Positions 1-7,563 of a DNA stretch of 64,000 bases are shown piece by piece. Positions within the stretch are counted from its first letter, which is position 1. The number at the start of each line of letters is the position of its first letter. The notes beneath the pieces were generated by a model. That model did no database searches and was not told where the DNA came from. It was given only the letters and a program-made list of their open reading frames with translations. Origin of the DNA: DASYLJ01 sp036009625 (GTDB lineage Bacteria > Desulfobacterota > Binatia > DP-6); the NCBI GenBank assembly GCA_036009625.1, contig DASYLJ010000127.1:1-64000 (forward strand), written 5' to 3'. A program made the position numbers and the translations under genes.

Positions 1-17
1 CACCGATACTCAACGGA

Positions 18-1271
18 TCACGGCCCGATGGCGTTGAAGATCAGGCCGTCTGCCTTCTTCACCAGCGGGAGGGTCATGCCGAAGCACGCGGCATCGCTCG
101 TCACGACCTGGACGGTGGCATTGGACGAGCTCTGCATCAGCGCCGCGATGCCCGTCGGCATGGTCGCGGAGCTGTTCTTGCCGACCACGACGACCTTGCC
201 CTTGCCGGCGTCGCCGCCGCTCACGGACATCTTGAGGATGCCATCCGCGGTCGTCACCTTGTCACCGTACTTGAAGCCCTTGCCGCTCACGACGGCCCAG
301 CACGGCTTCGTGCCGCACGTGTCGCCAGAGCGGTCGACCGTGTACTGGCCACGCAGCGTGTTCGCGGAGTCGTAGATGCAGACGTTGTACGTCGTCGTGC
401 CGGCGACGGGATCGCCGAAGTCGCTCGGCAGCACGGCCGTCTGGAGCTTCGTGAACGAGACCTTGAGCTTCTCCTTGCCCGCGACCTTCTCGTTCACGAG
501 GAGCACGCCCTTGCTCGGAACGACGCATCCGGACGCCGGTGCCGGCGCAGCTCCGCAGTCGAACGGCGGCAGCGTCGTGGTGGTGGTCGTCGTGGGCGCG
601 CCGCAATCAGGGTCGGCCGGGAAGTCGCGGAGCCCGTCGCCGTCGTTGTCGAGGCCGAGGGCGTCGGGGTCGAACGCGAAGTCTTCCTGGTCGCTCGAGC
701 ACGGGTCGGTCAGGATGCTGAAGCTCGGCCCGAAGTAGGGGGGCGCGACGTTCTCGCCGAACAACACGGGGAACGGATCCGGAGCGCCGAGGTTGCCGGG
801 CGCGTGGCAACCGGCGGTGCCACAGGCCGTCACGCCGGCGGCCACGTGCACCTGCCGCAGGCCGTACGACGTGGATTTGGGCAGCCCGCTGTTCGGGGAG
901 GTCTCGCCGTAGTCGAGACCGTGGCATCCGGCGCAGCCGAAGCCGTTCGTGAGCGGGGCAATCGGCCCGCTGGTGTAGGTGAGCACCGGCGTGGTGCCGC
1001 CGCCGTTGGGGTGGCAGACGTTGCAGCGCGCCGCCTGCTCCGTCGGCGTGCCCAGCAGCGACCTGTGCTGCGCGTGCAGCGGCCCGTTGCCGCCGAGGAA
1101 CCCGGTGTGGCACGTCACGCAGCCCGACGTCTGCGTGCCGTCCTTGTCGTACCAGCGGTAGGCGTGCGCCGTCGGCGTCGTCAGCGTCAATGCGAGGACC
1201 ACGAGCGCGCCGCCAACCTGCAGCGCCATGGTGCTCTTCGGCCTCTCGGGCCTGCGTCGGAGTCGAATCAC
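18..1271 (-). CDS. Exported multiheme cytochrome c-like protein with poly-Thr linker
   Basis: About 417 aa. I chose the GTG at 1271 because a GGGGGA ribosome-binding site lies 5 nt upstream and an Arg-rich n-region then precedes a hydrophobic signal peptide ending THAYRW. The N-terminal half carries CVTCH, CNVCH and CAGCH, plus a CGTAGCH motif (CX4CH, a known but rarer heme-attachment spacing), so three to four c-type hemes are likely. A calcium-loop-like stretch (DNDGDGLRDFPADPDCG) and a seven-Thr linker ending LPP join it to a beta-rich C-terminal domain of about 165 residues that I do not recognise. The protein probably acts in the periplasm or on the cell surface in electron transfer. The C-terminal domain looks lineage-specific. 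Its downstream neighbour on the same strand is not in the window. Confidence 0.75.
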   Translation of the reverse strand: MIRLRRRPERPKSTMALQVGGALVVLALTLTTPTAHAYRWYDKDGTQTSGCVTCHTGFLGGNGPLHAQHRSLLGTPTEQAARCNVCHPNGGGTTPVLTYTSGPIAPLTNGFGCAGCHGLDYGETSPNSGLPKSTSYGLRQVHVAAGVTACGTAGCHAPGNLGAPDPFPVLFGENVAPPYFGPSFSILTDPCSSDQEDFAFDPDALGLDNDGDGLRDFPADPDCGAPTTTTTTTLPPFDCGAAPAPASGCVVPSKGVLLVNEKVAGKEKLKVSFTKLQTAVLPSDFGDPVAGTTTYNVCIYDSANTLRGQYTVDRSGDTCGTKPCWAVVSGKGFKYGDKVTTADGILKMSVSGGDAGKGKVVVVGKNSSATMPTGIAALMQSSSNATVQVVTSDAACFGMTLPLVKKADGLIFNAIGP

Positions 1272-1276
1272 CAGCT

Positions 1277-1370
1277 TCCCCCTTGCTCGGTGCGTTCTCG
1301 CGGCCACGGCCAACGCCGGGCGCGAGCGCACGCGGAGTGTCCAGGAAAGGCTCGACGGCTGTCAACAGAA
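1277..1370 (-). promoter_or_regulatory. Promoter and ribosome-binding site of the cytochrome gene
   Basis: TTGACA (1360-1365) sits inside TTCTGTTGAC (1361-1370), and GGGGGA (1277-1282) lies before the GTG start. The same ten bases and the same ribosome-binding hexamer precede the beta-helix gene at 6196. No good -10 hexamer is visible 17 nt downstream, so the core promoter is inferred from the -35 and the repetition only. Confidence 0.4.
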
Positions 1371-1406
1371 AATCTGCGGTCCCCGCTTCCGGGGCCGCCT
1401 ACCGGC

Positions 1407-3794
1407 TCAGCTGTGTGCGGCCAGGGCCCGGGCCTTGTCGATCTGCTGATTGGCCTCGTCCGTGCGTCCGAGCTTCCGGAGGACCCCGCCGAGGGCGTTG
1501 TACACGCCCACGCTCGGGCGTTCCGCGAGCGACGCCTGGTAGTAGCGCACCGCCTCCTCGAGTTTCCCCTCCCGAGCGAGCGCCTCGGCCAGGTTGTTGT
1601 AGGCGGGAGTGAACTTCGGGTCGATCGCGATGGCCTCGCGGAACTCGGTAATGGCGGCGTCGTCGCGGCCCTGATGGGCGAGGACGTAGCCCAGGCCGTT
1701 GTGGGTCTCGGCGGTGGGTCGACCCGGGAGCGCCTTGCGGTAGTGGGCCTCCGCCTCGGCCAGGTCCCCCGCCTGGACGGCCGTGACGGCCATGTTGAAG
1801 TGCGCCGATGGGCAGTTCGGGTCGATGGCCAACGCCGCCGCATACTGCTGGCGTGCGTCGTCGCTCCGACCGAGCCGGGCCAGCACGAAGCCCAGGTCAC
1901 TGTAGATTTCCGGTTTGGGCTCGATCGCGAGCGATGCCTTGAAGTGCGTCGCGGCGTCGTCGAGCCGCCCGAGCTCGACCAGGGCCAGCGCCATGTTGTT
2001 GTGCGCCTTGGCCTGCTGCCCGTTCCCCGCCAGCGAGCGCTCGTACTCGGCCACCGCCTCCGCGGACCGCCCGTCCTGGAAGAGCGTCCAGCCGAGGGCG
2101 TTGCGGAGCTCGGCATTGTCCGGCGCGATGTCGAGACCACGGCGGAACGACCGCTCGGCCCCCACGTGGTCGCCCGTATGCTCGTTCGCCATTCCGGCGC
2201 GCAGGAACGAGTACGCGTCGAGGAACTCCTCGCGAATGTCGGCAATGGCGTCGCCGGGCTGCCGGACGAACTCCGGAATGTTCGCGGCCCGGTCCGACGA
2301 CGTGAAGCGCTCGAGGAGCACCGGCGGGCTGTCGTTGCCCTCCTCGTCGATGTGCGTGAGGAACAGCTGCGTGTACGGCCCGTTCACCTTCGACGAGAAC
2401 ACGAGCCAGCGGCTGTTCGACGACCAGCTGTGCCACGAGTTCATGCGCGCGGTGTTGTAGCGCAGCCGCCGCGCTGCGCCGCCCGCCGTGGGCACGATGT
2501 ACAGCTCGCTGTCGGGCTGCAGCAGCATGTAGCTGTTGGCCTTGCAGAACACGATCCACTTCCCGTCCGGCGAATACTTCGGGAAGAAGTTGCTCTTGCC
2601 GTCGGCCGACGCGCCCGCAATCGCTTCGGCCGTACCGCCGCGTCCGTCGTTGAACGGGATGCGGTACAGGTCGTAGCGGAAGGGCCGCTTCTCGATGGTG
2701 AACTCCGGGACGTCCTTCTCGTCGACGAGCGCGGCGTTCTGCTGATCGAGTTTCTCGGGCCGGTAGGCCTTCGCGCGGGCGAACACGAGCTCCTTGCCGT
2801 CGGGACTCCAGACCGCGTTGCTCTGCACGTACTGCGGATCGTCGGCGCCCGGCAGCGCCGCGAAGTTCTTCGTCTCACGGTCGTAGACGACGAGAATGCC
2901 TTTGATCGGGAAGAAGAGCTGCGAGATCATGAGGTCCGGGATGGCGACGAACACGGAGCGGTCCTTCACCGTGCTCACCACGTAGCGTCCCGTCGGCGAC
3001 ATCCGCGACAGCAGGCCGAAGGTGATCTCGCCGTCGTGTCGCTGGAAGTCGGCCCAGGTGATGATCTTGGCGTCGTTCATCACCATGTGCTGCGACACGT
3101 CCATGATGGCGTACGCGCCCTTGTCGTTGCCGTAGTCGACGTCGAGGCCGAGCGAGCTGCCATTGTCGGCGAACGAGTGGCAGTTCCCGCACACCGGCAG
3201 GTTCTGCAGGACGATCGGCGGACCGGTTTCGGAGTCGACGGTGCCGAATCGCCATCGGATCTTGGAGGGATCGCGCACGGCGGTGAGGAAGGGCAGCGGC
3301 ACCTCGCGGTAGAAGAGGGAATCGTTGACCGGGTCCTTCGAGGTACGGATGTGGACCCGTCCGGACGAAAGGACGGACGCCGGAGATGCCTCGCTGGTAC
3401 CGGCGACGACGATCTCCGCGTCGCGCTCGCGGCTCTGTTCCTTGATCCGGCGCCAGTCGTCGATCGACGGCCGCCAGCTCGACGTTTCCACCGTCGTCTT
3501 CAGGAGGTCCGTGCCGGTGTCGTCGCGCACGACCACGTACCAGCGGTCGACGAGGTTCGTCGTGTCCGTCCAGGCGAACGTGGGCGCGACGATATCCGGG
3601 GGGAACAGGGTCCCTTCCTGCGGATACGTGATCTGTAAGCCGGTGGCGACGGCGCCGGCCGCGTTCCCGTCGGGAAGGGCGGCGAGCATCTCCTGAGTGC
3701 TGGCTTCTCGATCGCAGCCGGTGATGAGCAGCGCGGCCGAGAGCATCAGGGGAGCGACGGCGGCGAGCATGGCCGAACGACGGGGGCTCGTCAT
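1407..3794 (-). CDS. Lipoprotein with CXXCH site, PD40-type propeller and C-terminal TPRs
   Basis: 795 aa. The N-terminus has a lipoprotein signal with lipobox LITGC (Cys27), so it is probably anchored to a membrane facing the periplasm. A CGNCH motif (Cys202, Cys205, His206) could bind a c-type heme. The middle contains WD40-like PD40 segments such as SPDGKELVFARA and SPDGKWIVFCKA, typical of TolB-like propellers. From about residue 525 to the end there are at least seven TPR units with the usual A-x-x-x-Y/F spacing (for example PDNAELRNALGWTLFQDG). Such combinations occur in Planctomycetes and deltaproteobacterial proteins of unknown role. The upstream Rid gene ends 11 bp before this start, so they are likely co-transcribed. 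No Shine-Dalgarno is visible. The role may be redox-linked surface binding, which is a guess. Confidence 0.8.
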   Translation of the reverse strand: MTSPRRSAMLAAVAPLMLSAALLITGCDREASTQEMLAALPDGNAAGAVATGLQITYPQEGTLFPPDIVAPTFAWTDTTNLVDRWYVVVRDDTGTDLLKTTVETSSWRPSIDDWRRIKEQSRERDAEIVVAGTSEASPASVLSSGRVHIRTSKDPVNDSLFYREVPLPFLTAVRDPSKIRWRFGTVDSETGPPIVLQNLPVCGNCHSFADNGSSLGLDVDYGNDKGAYAIMDVSQHMVMNDAKIITWADFQRHDGEITFGLLSRMSPTGRYVVSTVKDRSVFVAIPDLMISQLFFPIKGILVVYDRETKNFAALPGADDPQYVQSNAVWSPDGKELVFARAKAYRPEKLDQQNAALVDEKDVPEFTIEKRPFRYDLYRIPFNDGRGGTAEAIAGASADGKSNFFPKYSPDGKWIVFCKANSYMLLQPDSELYIVPTAGGAARRLRYNTARMNSWHSWSSNSRWLVFSSKVNGPYTQLFLTHIDEEGNDSPPVLLERFTSSDRAANIPEFVRQPGDAIADIREEFLDAYSFLRAGMANEHTGDHVGAERSFRRGLDIAPDNAELRNALGWTLFQDGRSAEAVAEYERSLAGNGQQAKAHNNMALALVELGRLDDAATHFKASLAIEPKPEIYSDLGFVLARLGRSDDARQQYAAALAIDPNCPSAHFNMAVTAVQAGDLAEAEAHYRKALPGRPTAETHNGLGYVLAHQGRDDAAITEFREAIAIDPKFTPAYNNLAEALAREGKLEEAVRYYQASLAERPSVGVYNALGGVLRKLGRTDEANQQIDKARALAAHS

Positions 3795-3805
3795 CTCGGA
3801 GGATG

Positions 3806-4993
3806 CTACGCTTCCGAGCGCTTTACCGGAAGTATCGACACGGCCTCGGCTTCACAGAGGAGCTCGGGCCGGCAGAGCGGTGCGTGCACCACCGCCGACG
3901 GGAAGCCGCGGAAGCCCCGGCGCTGGAAGATCGCCTGCAGCGCGGCCGCGTCCTCGGCCCGCTTCAGGTAGGTGATGGCGGACGCGAGGTCCGAGAAGGT
4001 GGCGCCCTGTCCGGCGAGGAGCGTGGAGATGTTGTGCAGCATGCGCTCTGCCTGGGCGGCGAAATCGCCGACGTGTACGGTGCGCCCGGCCTCGTCGATA
4101 CTGGCGGTCCCGGAGACGTGGAGCGTCACCTGATTCGCCTCCACGAGCCGTAGGCCGCGCGAGAAATCGGCGCCGTAGCTCCAGGCTTCGTTCAGCGTCG
4201 GCGTGGAGATGACGGTCGCGTCGAGCGGCCTGCTCGAGCGCACGGCGGTCAGGCTCATCACGACGTCGTGCGCGTCCGGAAATGGGGTTCCCTGGACGCC
4301 GGTGCTCGCGGGCCGCCGCCCGATGCCACGGGACTCGAAGAACTCCCGCCGGGCGGAGTTGAGGGCGCCGTAGTCCCGGTCGATGTCGCGGAGCTGGATC
4401 CACGTGCGGACGACGTCGCCGAAGCCCATCCCGCACTGATCCAGCAGGCGCTCAGCGGCGTGGAACATGCCCAGGGCCTGCTCCTGCGCCCCCTGCCCCT
4501 CGCCGTAGACGTTCGTGGTGTGGACCGACGTCCGGTCGCCGAGGCGCACGATGCGCGCGCCGGAGCGGGCGCAGCCGTCGCAGGGGCACGACGGCATCGC
4601 CGCGACGTCGCGCACCGACCAGGCGTCGCGGCGGTGGGGCACGACGACGGTGGCGGCGAGTTGAAAGGTCGCATCGTGGCCCGCGGGCGCCTGGCCGATG
4701 AACGCCGGACGCGGTGCGAGCGCGGCCTGTCCGAGGTCTCCCAGTACGCGCGCCCGGACGTCGAGGATGCCGGGGAGATCGCGCCGGACGTCGCGCAGCA
4801 GCAGCGTCTCGGCAGTGACGTCCTGGAAGGAGGACCCGTGGGCGGTGAGAAACGCCGCCAGGGCCCGGTAGGTCTCCTCGACCTGCAGGGCCACCTCGTG
4901 AGGCGACCCTGCAGGGAGGATCTGGATCGTGAGCTCGTCGGCCTCGGGGCCGACGAACCGCCGGCTGACGATCGGGCAGGCAATCGATGGCAT
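3806..4993 (-). CDS. Tandem Rid (YjgF/YER057c/UK114) superfamily protein
   Basis: About 395 aa; ATG at 4993 preferred over the GTG one codon upstream. At least two Rid-type domains can be followed: the middle one (QALGMFHAAERLLDQCGMGFGDVVRTWIQLRDI region) and the C-terminal one (HVSGTASIDEAGRTVHVGD, then AQAERMLHNISTLLAGQGA). Single-domain Rid proteins are about 130 aa and hydrolyse reactive enamines and imines. Long relatives include the chorismatases (FkbO, Hyg5, XanB2), which share the fold, so a chorismate-processing activity is an alternative. I cannot confirm the RidA catalytic arginine. The first third, with a Cys cluster PSCPCDGCARSG, is not assigned. It lies 11 bp upstream of the TPR lipoprotein gene and 54 bp downstream of the beta-helix gene, all on the same strand. 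Confidence 0.7.
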   Translation of the reverse strand: MPSIACPIVSRRFVGPEADELTIQILPAGSPHEVALQVEETYRALAAFLTAHGSSFQDVTAETLLLRDVRRDLPGILDVRARVLGDLGQAALAPRPAFIGQAPAGHDATFQLAATVVVPHRRDAWSVRDVAAMPSCPCDGCARSGARIVRLGDRTSVHTTNVYGEGQGAQEQALGMFHAAERLLDQCGMGFGDVVRTWIQLRDIDRDYGALNSARREFFESRGIGRRPASTGVQGTPFPDAHDVVMSLTAVRSSRPLDATVISTPTLNEAWSYGADFSRGLRLVEANQVTLHVSGTASIDEAGRTVHVGDFAAQAERMLHNISTLLAGQGATFSDLASAITYLKRAEDAAALQAIFQRRGFRGFPSAVVHAPLCRPELLCEAEAVSILPVKRSEA

Positions 4994-5047
4994 CACGTCT
5001 ACTTCACGCGACGCAGCGACTGCCGGCCGGATCGTCGCCAGCGGCTT

Positions 5048-6196
5048 TCAGCCGCACTTCGGTTCGAGTGGGAACAGCGGCGGGATCGTCGTGACGTTCG
5101 CGTTGAAGCAATTGCCCGTGCCACCGAGCGCCAGGAAGTCTCCGGCGAACACCGCCGGGAAGCCCGGGCCGATGTCGCCACCGTTTCCGGTGACCGTGTT
5201 GGCGATGTAGCGGTTGTTGTCCGGGACCGTGTCGGCGACTTCCGGCGGGTTGACGGAACAGTCGAAAGGACCGTCGGCGACGCCGAGGCACCAGTCGAGC
5301 GCACCGATGCCGACGGAACCGTTGCCGGTGACCGTGTTCCGCTTCATCGTCACGCGGTCGACGCCGAGTACGAGCACGCCGATGCCGGCGGGCAGCGCGG
5401 CAGACATCGACCCCGGCGGGGCGGTGTTCACGAAGTTGTTGTCGTGAATGTTGTTGGCGGTGAGCGTCCAGTCACCGTACTGCGTGTACGGCGGAATCGC
5501 CGGCAGGCCGGCCGCCGTGGGGTGATAGAGACCCACGCCGACGGTGTTGTTGTGGATGTTGTTCTTCACCATCTTGATGTTGGTCGAGATGGTGACTTCG
5601 AGGCCCGTCGGGCTGCTGTGCAGCTCGTTGCCGATCACGCGCACGTTCTCGGACGCCTCGATCCACAGCGCCGCGTCCTCGGAGCCGTAGGACAGATTCT
5701 TCTTCACGAGGCCGTTCGCCGAGAGGGTCGGCCAGATGCCGTTCTCGAGGTTGTTGACCGACTCGTTGCCCTCGATCTTGTAGCGATCGACGTAGCGCAG
5801 CCAGATACCGTTCTTCGAGAAGCCCTCGACCGTGAAGCCCTTGACCCGCACGTTGGACACGTCCGGATCGACGCCCGGGTTCACCGGCTCCACGACGATG
5901 CCATGGATGTTGCCCGCGCCCGGGAGGAGGCGGACCTTCGTGTCGGGCAGCTTGCTCTTCGCGTAAAGCTTGAGGCTCTTCGTGATCCGCACCGCGATCT
6001 GGTTCCCGTGGGTCTCGGTGTAGTCCCCGGGCATCACGAGCACGGTGTCATTGGGGGCGGCCGCATCGACCGCGGCCTGGATGGACTGGCCGGGCTGGAC
6101 GATGTGCGTGGCCGCGAGCGCCGCCACCGGCATGAACATCGCCGCCACACCCAGCGTGAGCGTTCCAACGGACTTGCACGATCTAGACCAATTCAT
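5048..6196 (-). CDS. Secreted right-handed beta-helix repeat protein
   Basis: 382 aa. The ATG at 6196 lies 7 nt after GGGGGA (6204-6209), so it is chosen over the overlapping TTG at 6199. Residues 1-30 form a Sec signal peptide ending AALAA. The mature protein opens with HIVQPGQSIQAAVDAAAPNDTV, the classic entry into a pectate-lyase-type parallel beta-helix, followed by repeated rungs of the NosD/PbH1 kind (GFTVEGFSKNGIWL, NNIHNNTVGVGLY, NTVTGNGSVGIG). This fold is used by polysaccharide-degrading enzymes, NosD proteins and adhesins; no catalytic residues are identifiable, so the substrate is unknown. It may be first in a minus-strand operon with the Rid and lipoprotein genes. Confidence 0.85.
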   Translation of the reverse strand: MNWSRSCKSVGTLTLGVAAMFMPVAALAATHIVQPGQSIQAAVDAAAPNDTVLVMPGDYTETHGNQIAVRITKSLKLYAKSKLPDTKVRLLPGAGNIHGIVVEPVNPGVDPDVSNVRVKGFTVEGFSKNGIWLRYVDRYKIEGNESVNNLENGIWPTLSANGLVKKNLSYGSEDAALWIEASENVRVIGNELHSSPTGLEVTISTNIKMVKNNIHNNTVGVGLYHPTAAGLPAIPPYTQYGDWTLTANNIHDNNFVNTAPPGSMSAALPAGIGVLVLGVDRVTMKRNTVTGNGSVGIGALDWCLGVADGPFDCSVNPPEVADTVPDNNRYIANTVTGNGGDIGPGFPAVFAGDFLALGGTGNCFNANVTTIPPLFPLEPKCG

Positions 6197-6203
6197 CAAC
6201 GGT

Positions 6204-6277
6204 TCCCCCTTCGCGTCGCAGGACTATTCCTTCGCGCAAGGAGAAGTACCCGGCGCATCGGAAAGTAGTCAACAGAA
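6204..6277 (-). promoter_or_regulatory. Promoter and ribosome-binding site of the beta-helix gene
   Basis: TTGACT (6267-6272) within TTCTGTTGAC (6268-6277) and GGGGGA (6204-6209) repeat the arrangement seen before the cytochrome gene, with a leader of about 70 nt. The -10 region is not convincing. Confidence 0.4.
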
Positions 6278-6984
6278 TAAATCGCGGCGGACCGGGAAAA
6301 TGGTCCCTGGAGGAGCGGGAGACCACGGTGTCGGATCGTGCCGCGCCGCGCCGTTTGCGCGCTGGATACCGTCAGGATGGGCGCGACCTCGGGATTCCAC
6401 CTCCCACATAGGGTGATCCACAGCATCCGCGATGGTCCGGAGGGCGGGATCGTCCCTCACGGTGCCCTGGTCTCGAGCATCGGGCGCGCCCAGACCGCTG
6501 AGCGCGTCGTGCCCGCGGCCGGGACGCCGGTTCGCGTCCGCGTCGCCCGCCCCAATGCGACCGCGGTGCCCGACGGCACGATCGGGCTCGACGCGGGCCT
6601 CTTCCGCGGCTCGCCGACGACGCGCAGCCGTCACAGGTGATCGCCACACGACGCAGCGGGTCTTGCCGAGCGACGGAACACGAAGCCACGCGGACGAGGC
6701 CGGGTTCGCCGGCGCCGATGTCCGCGAGCTCGTGCACGGCGTGGTCGAACGGATCCGACACTGCCGGTGGCGGCGGCCACGGGCACGCCGCAGCGGACAT
6801 GCGGCGTGACGCGAGTTTGCTATGCGCGCGGTCCGTGAGATCCGTAGTCGCAATGCATGAAAGCCGCCGACGCCGCAGTGCGGCTTGATCGCTGGCCGAT
6901 GCTTTCGCAAAAGCTCTCGCCACTCCGGCACCGCCACCGATGGCGCCGGGTCCTGAGGAGACCTTCAGCCCATGGAAGACCACG
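6278..6984. other. About 0.7 kb with no convincing gene
   Basis: Open frames exist on both strands but none has a credible start, domain or protein-like composition over its length. On the plus strand a stretch around 6520-6600 reads RPNATAVPDGTIGLDAGLF, which vaguely resembles the NAFALPGG loop of M48 peptidases, and a different frame after 6650 reads more like protein. This could be a decayed gene. I do not call one. Confidence 0.3.
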
Positions 6985-7563
6985 ATGCCACGACATCGTA
7001 GTTGGTGGTTGGCCGCGGCGGTGACCGTGGTGTCGTGCGACGCGGCCACGCACGCCGTCGCGATGATGCTGCGGCCCATCTCGCTCGAGCAGCTGGCGCA
7101 CTTGTCGTCGACCATCGTCCACGGTCGCGTCGAGCAGATCGCGTCGGGTCGCGATGTGCGCGGGGTGCCTGCGACGTGGATCACGGTCGAGGTGGCCCGT
7201 ACCGTCAAGGGGCGCGCGCGAAGCCGCTTCACCTTCAAGCAGTTCGGCACCTCCGAGCCGCTCGCCGACGGCACGATCGCCCGCCTGCCCGGGCTACCGA
7301 TCTACCACGTCGGCGAGGAGATGGTCGTCTTCCTGGACGGCGAGAGCAGCGCCGGTTTCACGAGCCCGCTCGGAATGGGCCAGGGCGTATTTCGGGTCCA
7401 TCGTCAGGGCAGGACGACGTCCCCCACGGTGGCGCGTGATCTGGTCGCTCCCAGCGAGGCGGATCGCCCGGCCCCGTCGGGTCAGGGCGACGGCGATCTG
7501 GAGACCTTCCTCGACGAGGTCGCCCGCCTCGCCGCCTCCGGCCCGAAGGGACAGCGTCGATGA
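6985..7563 (+). CDS. Exported hypothetical protein upstream of metallopeptidase
   Basis: About 192 aa from the ATG at 6985, which has GGAAGA a few bases upstream; an in-frame ATG at 6940 is also possible. A signal peptide ends near ATHAVA. The mature part (STIVHGRVEQIASG, then TWITVEVARTVKG, then YHVGEEMVVFLDG) is a single beta-rich domain of a type often found in exported proteins of unknown function next to matrixin-like peptidases. Its stop overlaps the start of the peptidase gene by ATGA, so the two are translationally coupled. It could be a secreted partner or inhibitor of that peptidase. No motif proves this. Confidence 0.65.
   Translation: MPRHRSWWLAAAVTVVSCDAATHAVAMMLRPISLEQLAHLSSTIVHGRVEQIASGRDVRGVPATWITVEVARTVKGRARSRFTFKQFGTSEPLADGTIARLPGLPIYHVGEEMVVFLDGESSAGFTSPLGMGQGVFRVHRQGRTTSPTVARDLVAPSEADRPAPSGQGDGDLETFLDEVARLAASGPKGQRR

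Noticed and set aside
580..600. Simple repeat (GTG/GTC run) as a microsatellite
   Set aside because: It encodes the poly-Thr linker in frame; similar codon runs occur in the other Thr linker, so coding explains it.
804..3638. 944-aa open frame on the plus strand
   Set aside because: It is antisense to the PD40/TPR lipoprotein, is rich in Arg/Val/Gly as expected of a shadow in high-GC DNA, and shows no domain.
6500..6840. Possible M48 peptidase fragment
   Set aside because: The NAFALPGG-like resemblance is weak and no HExxH is present in any frame.
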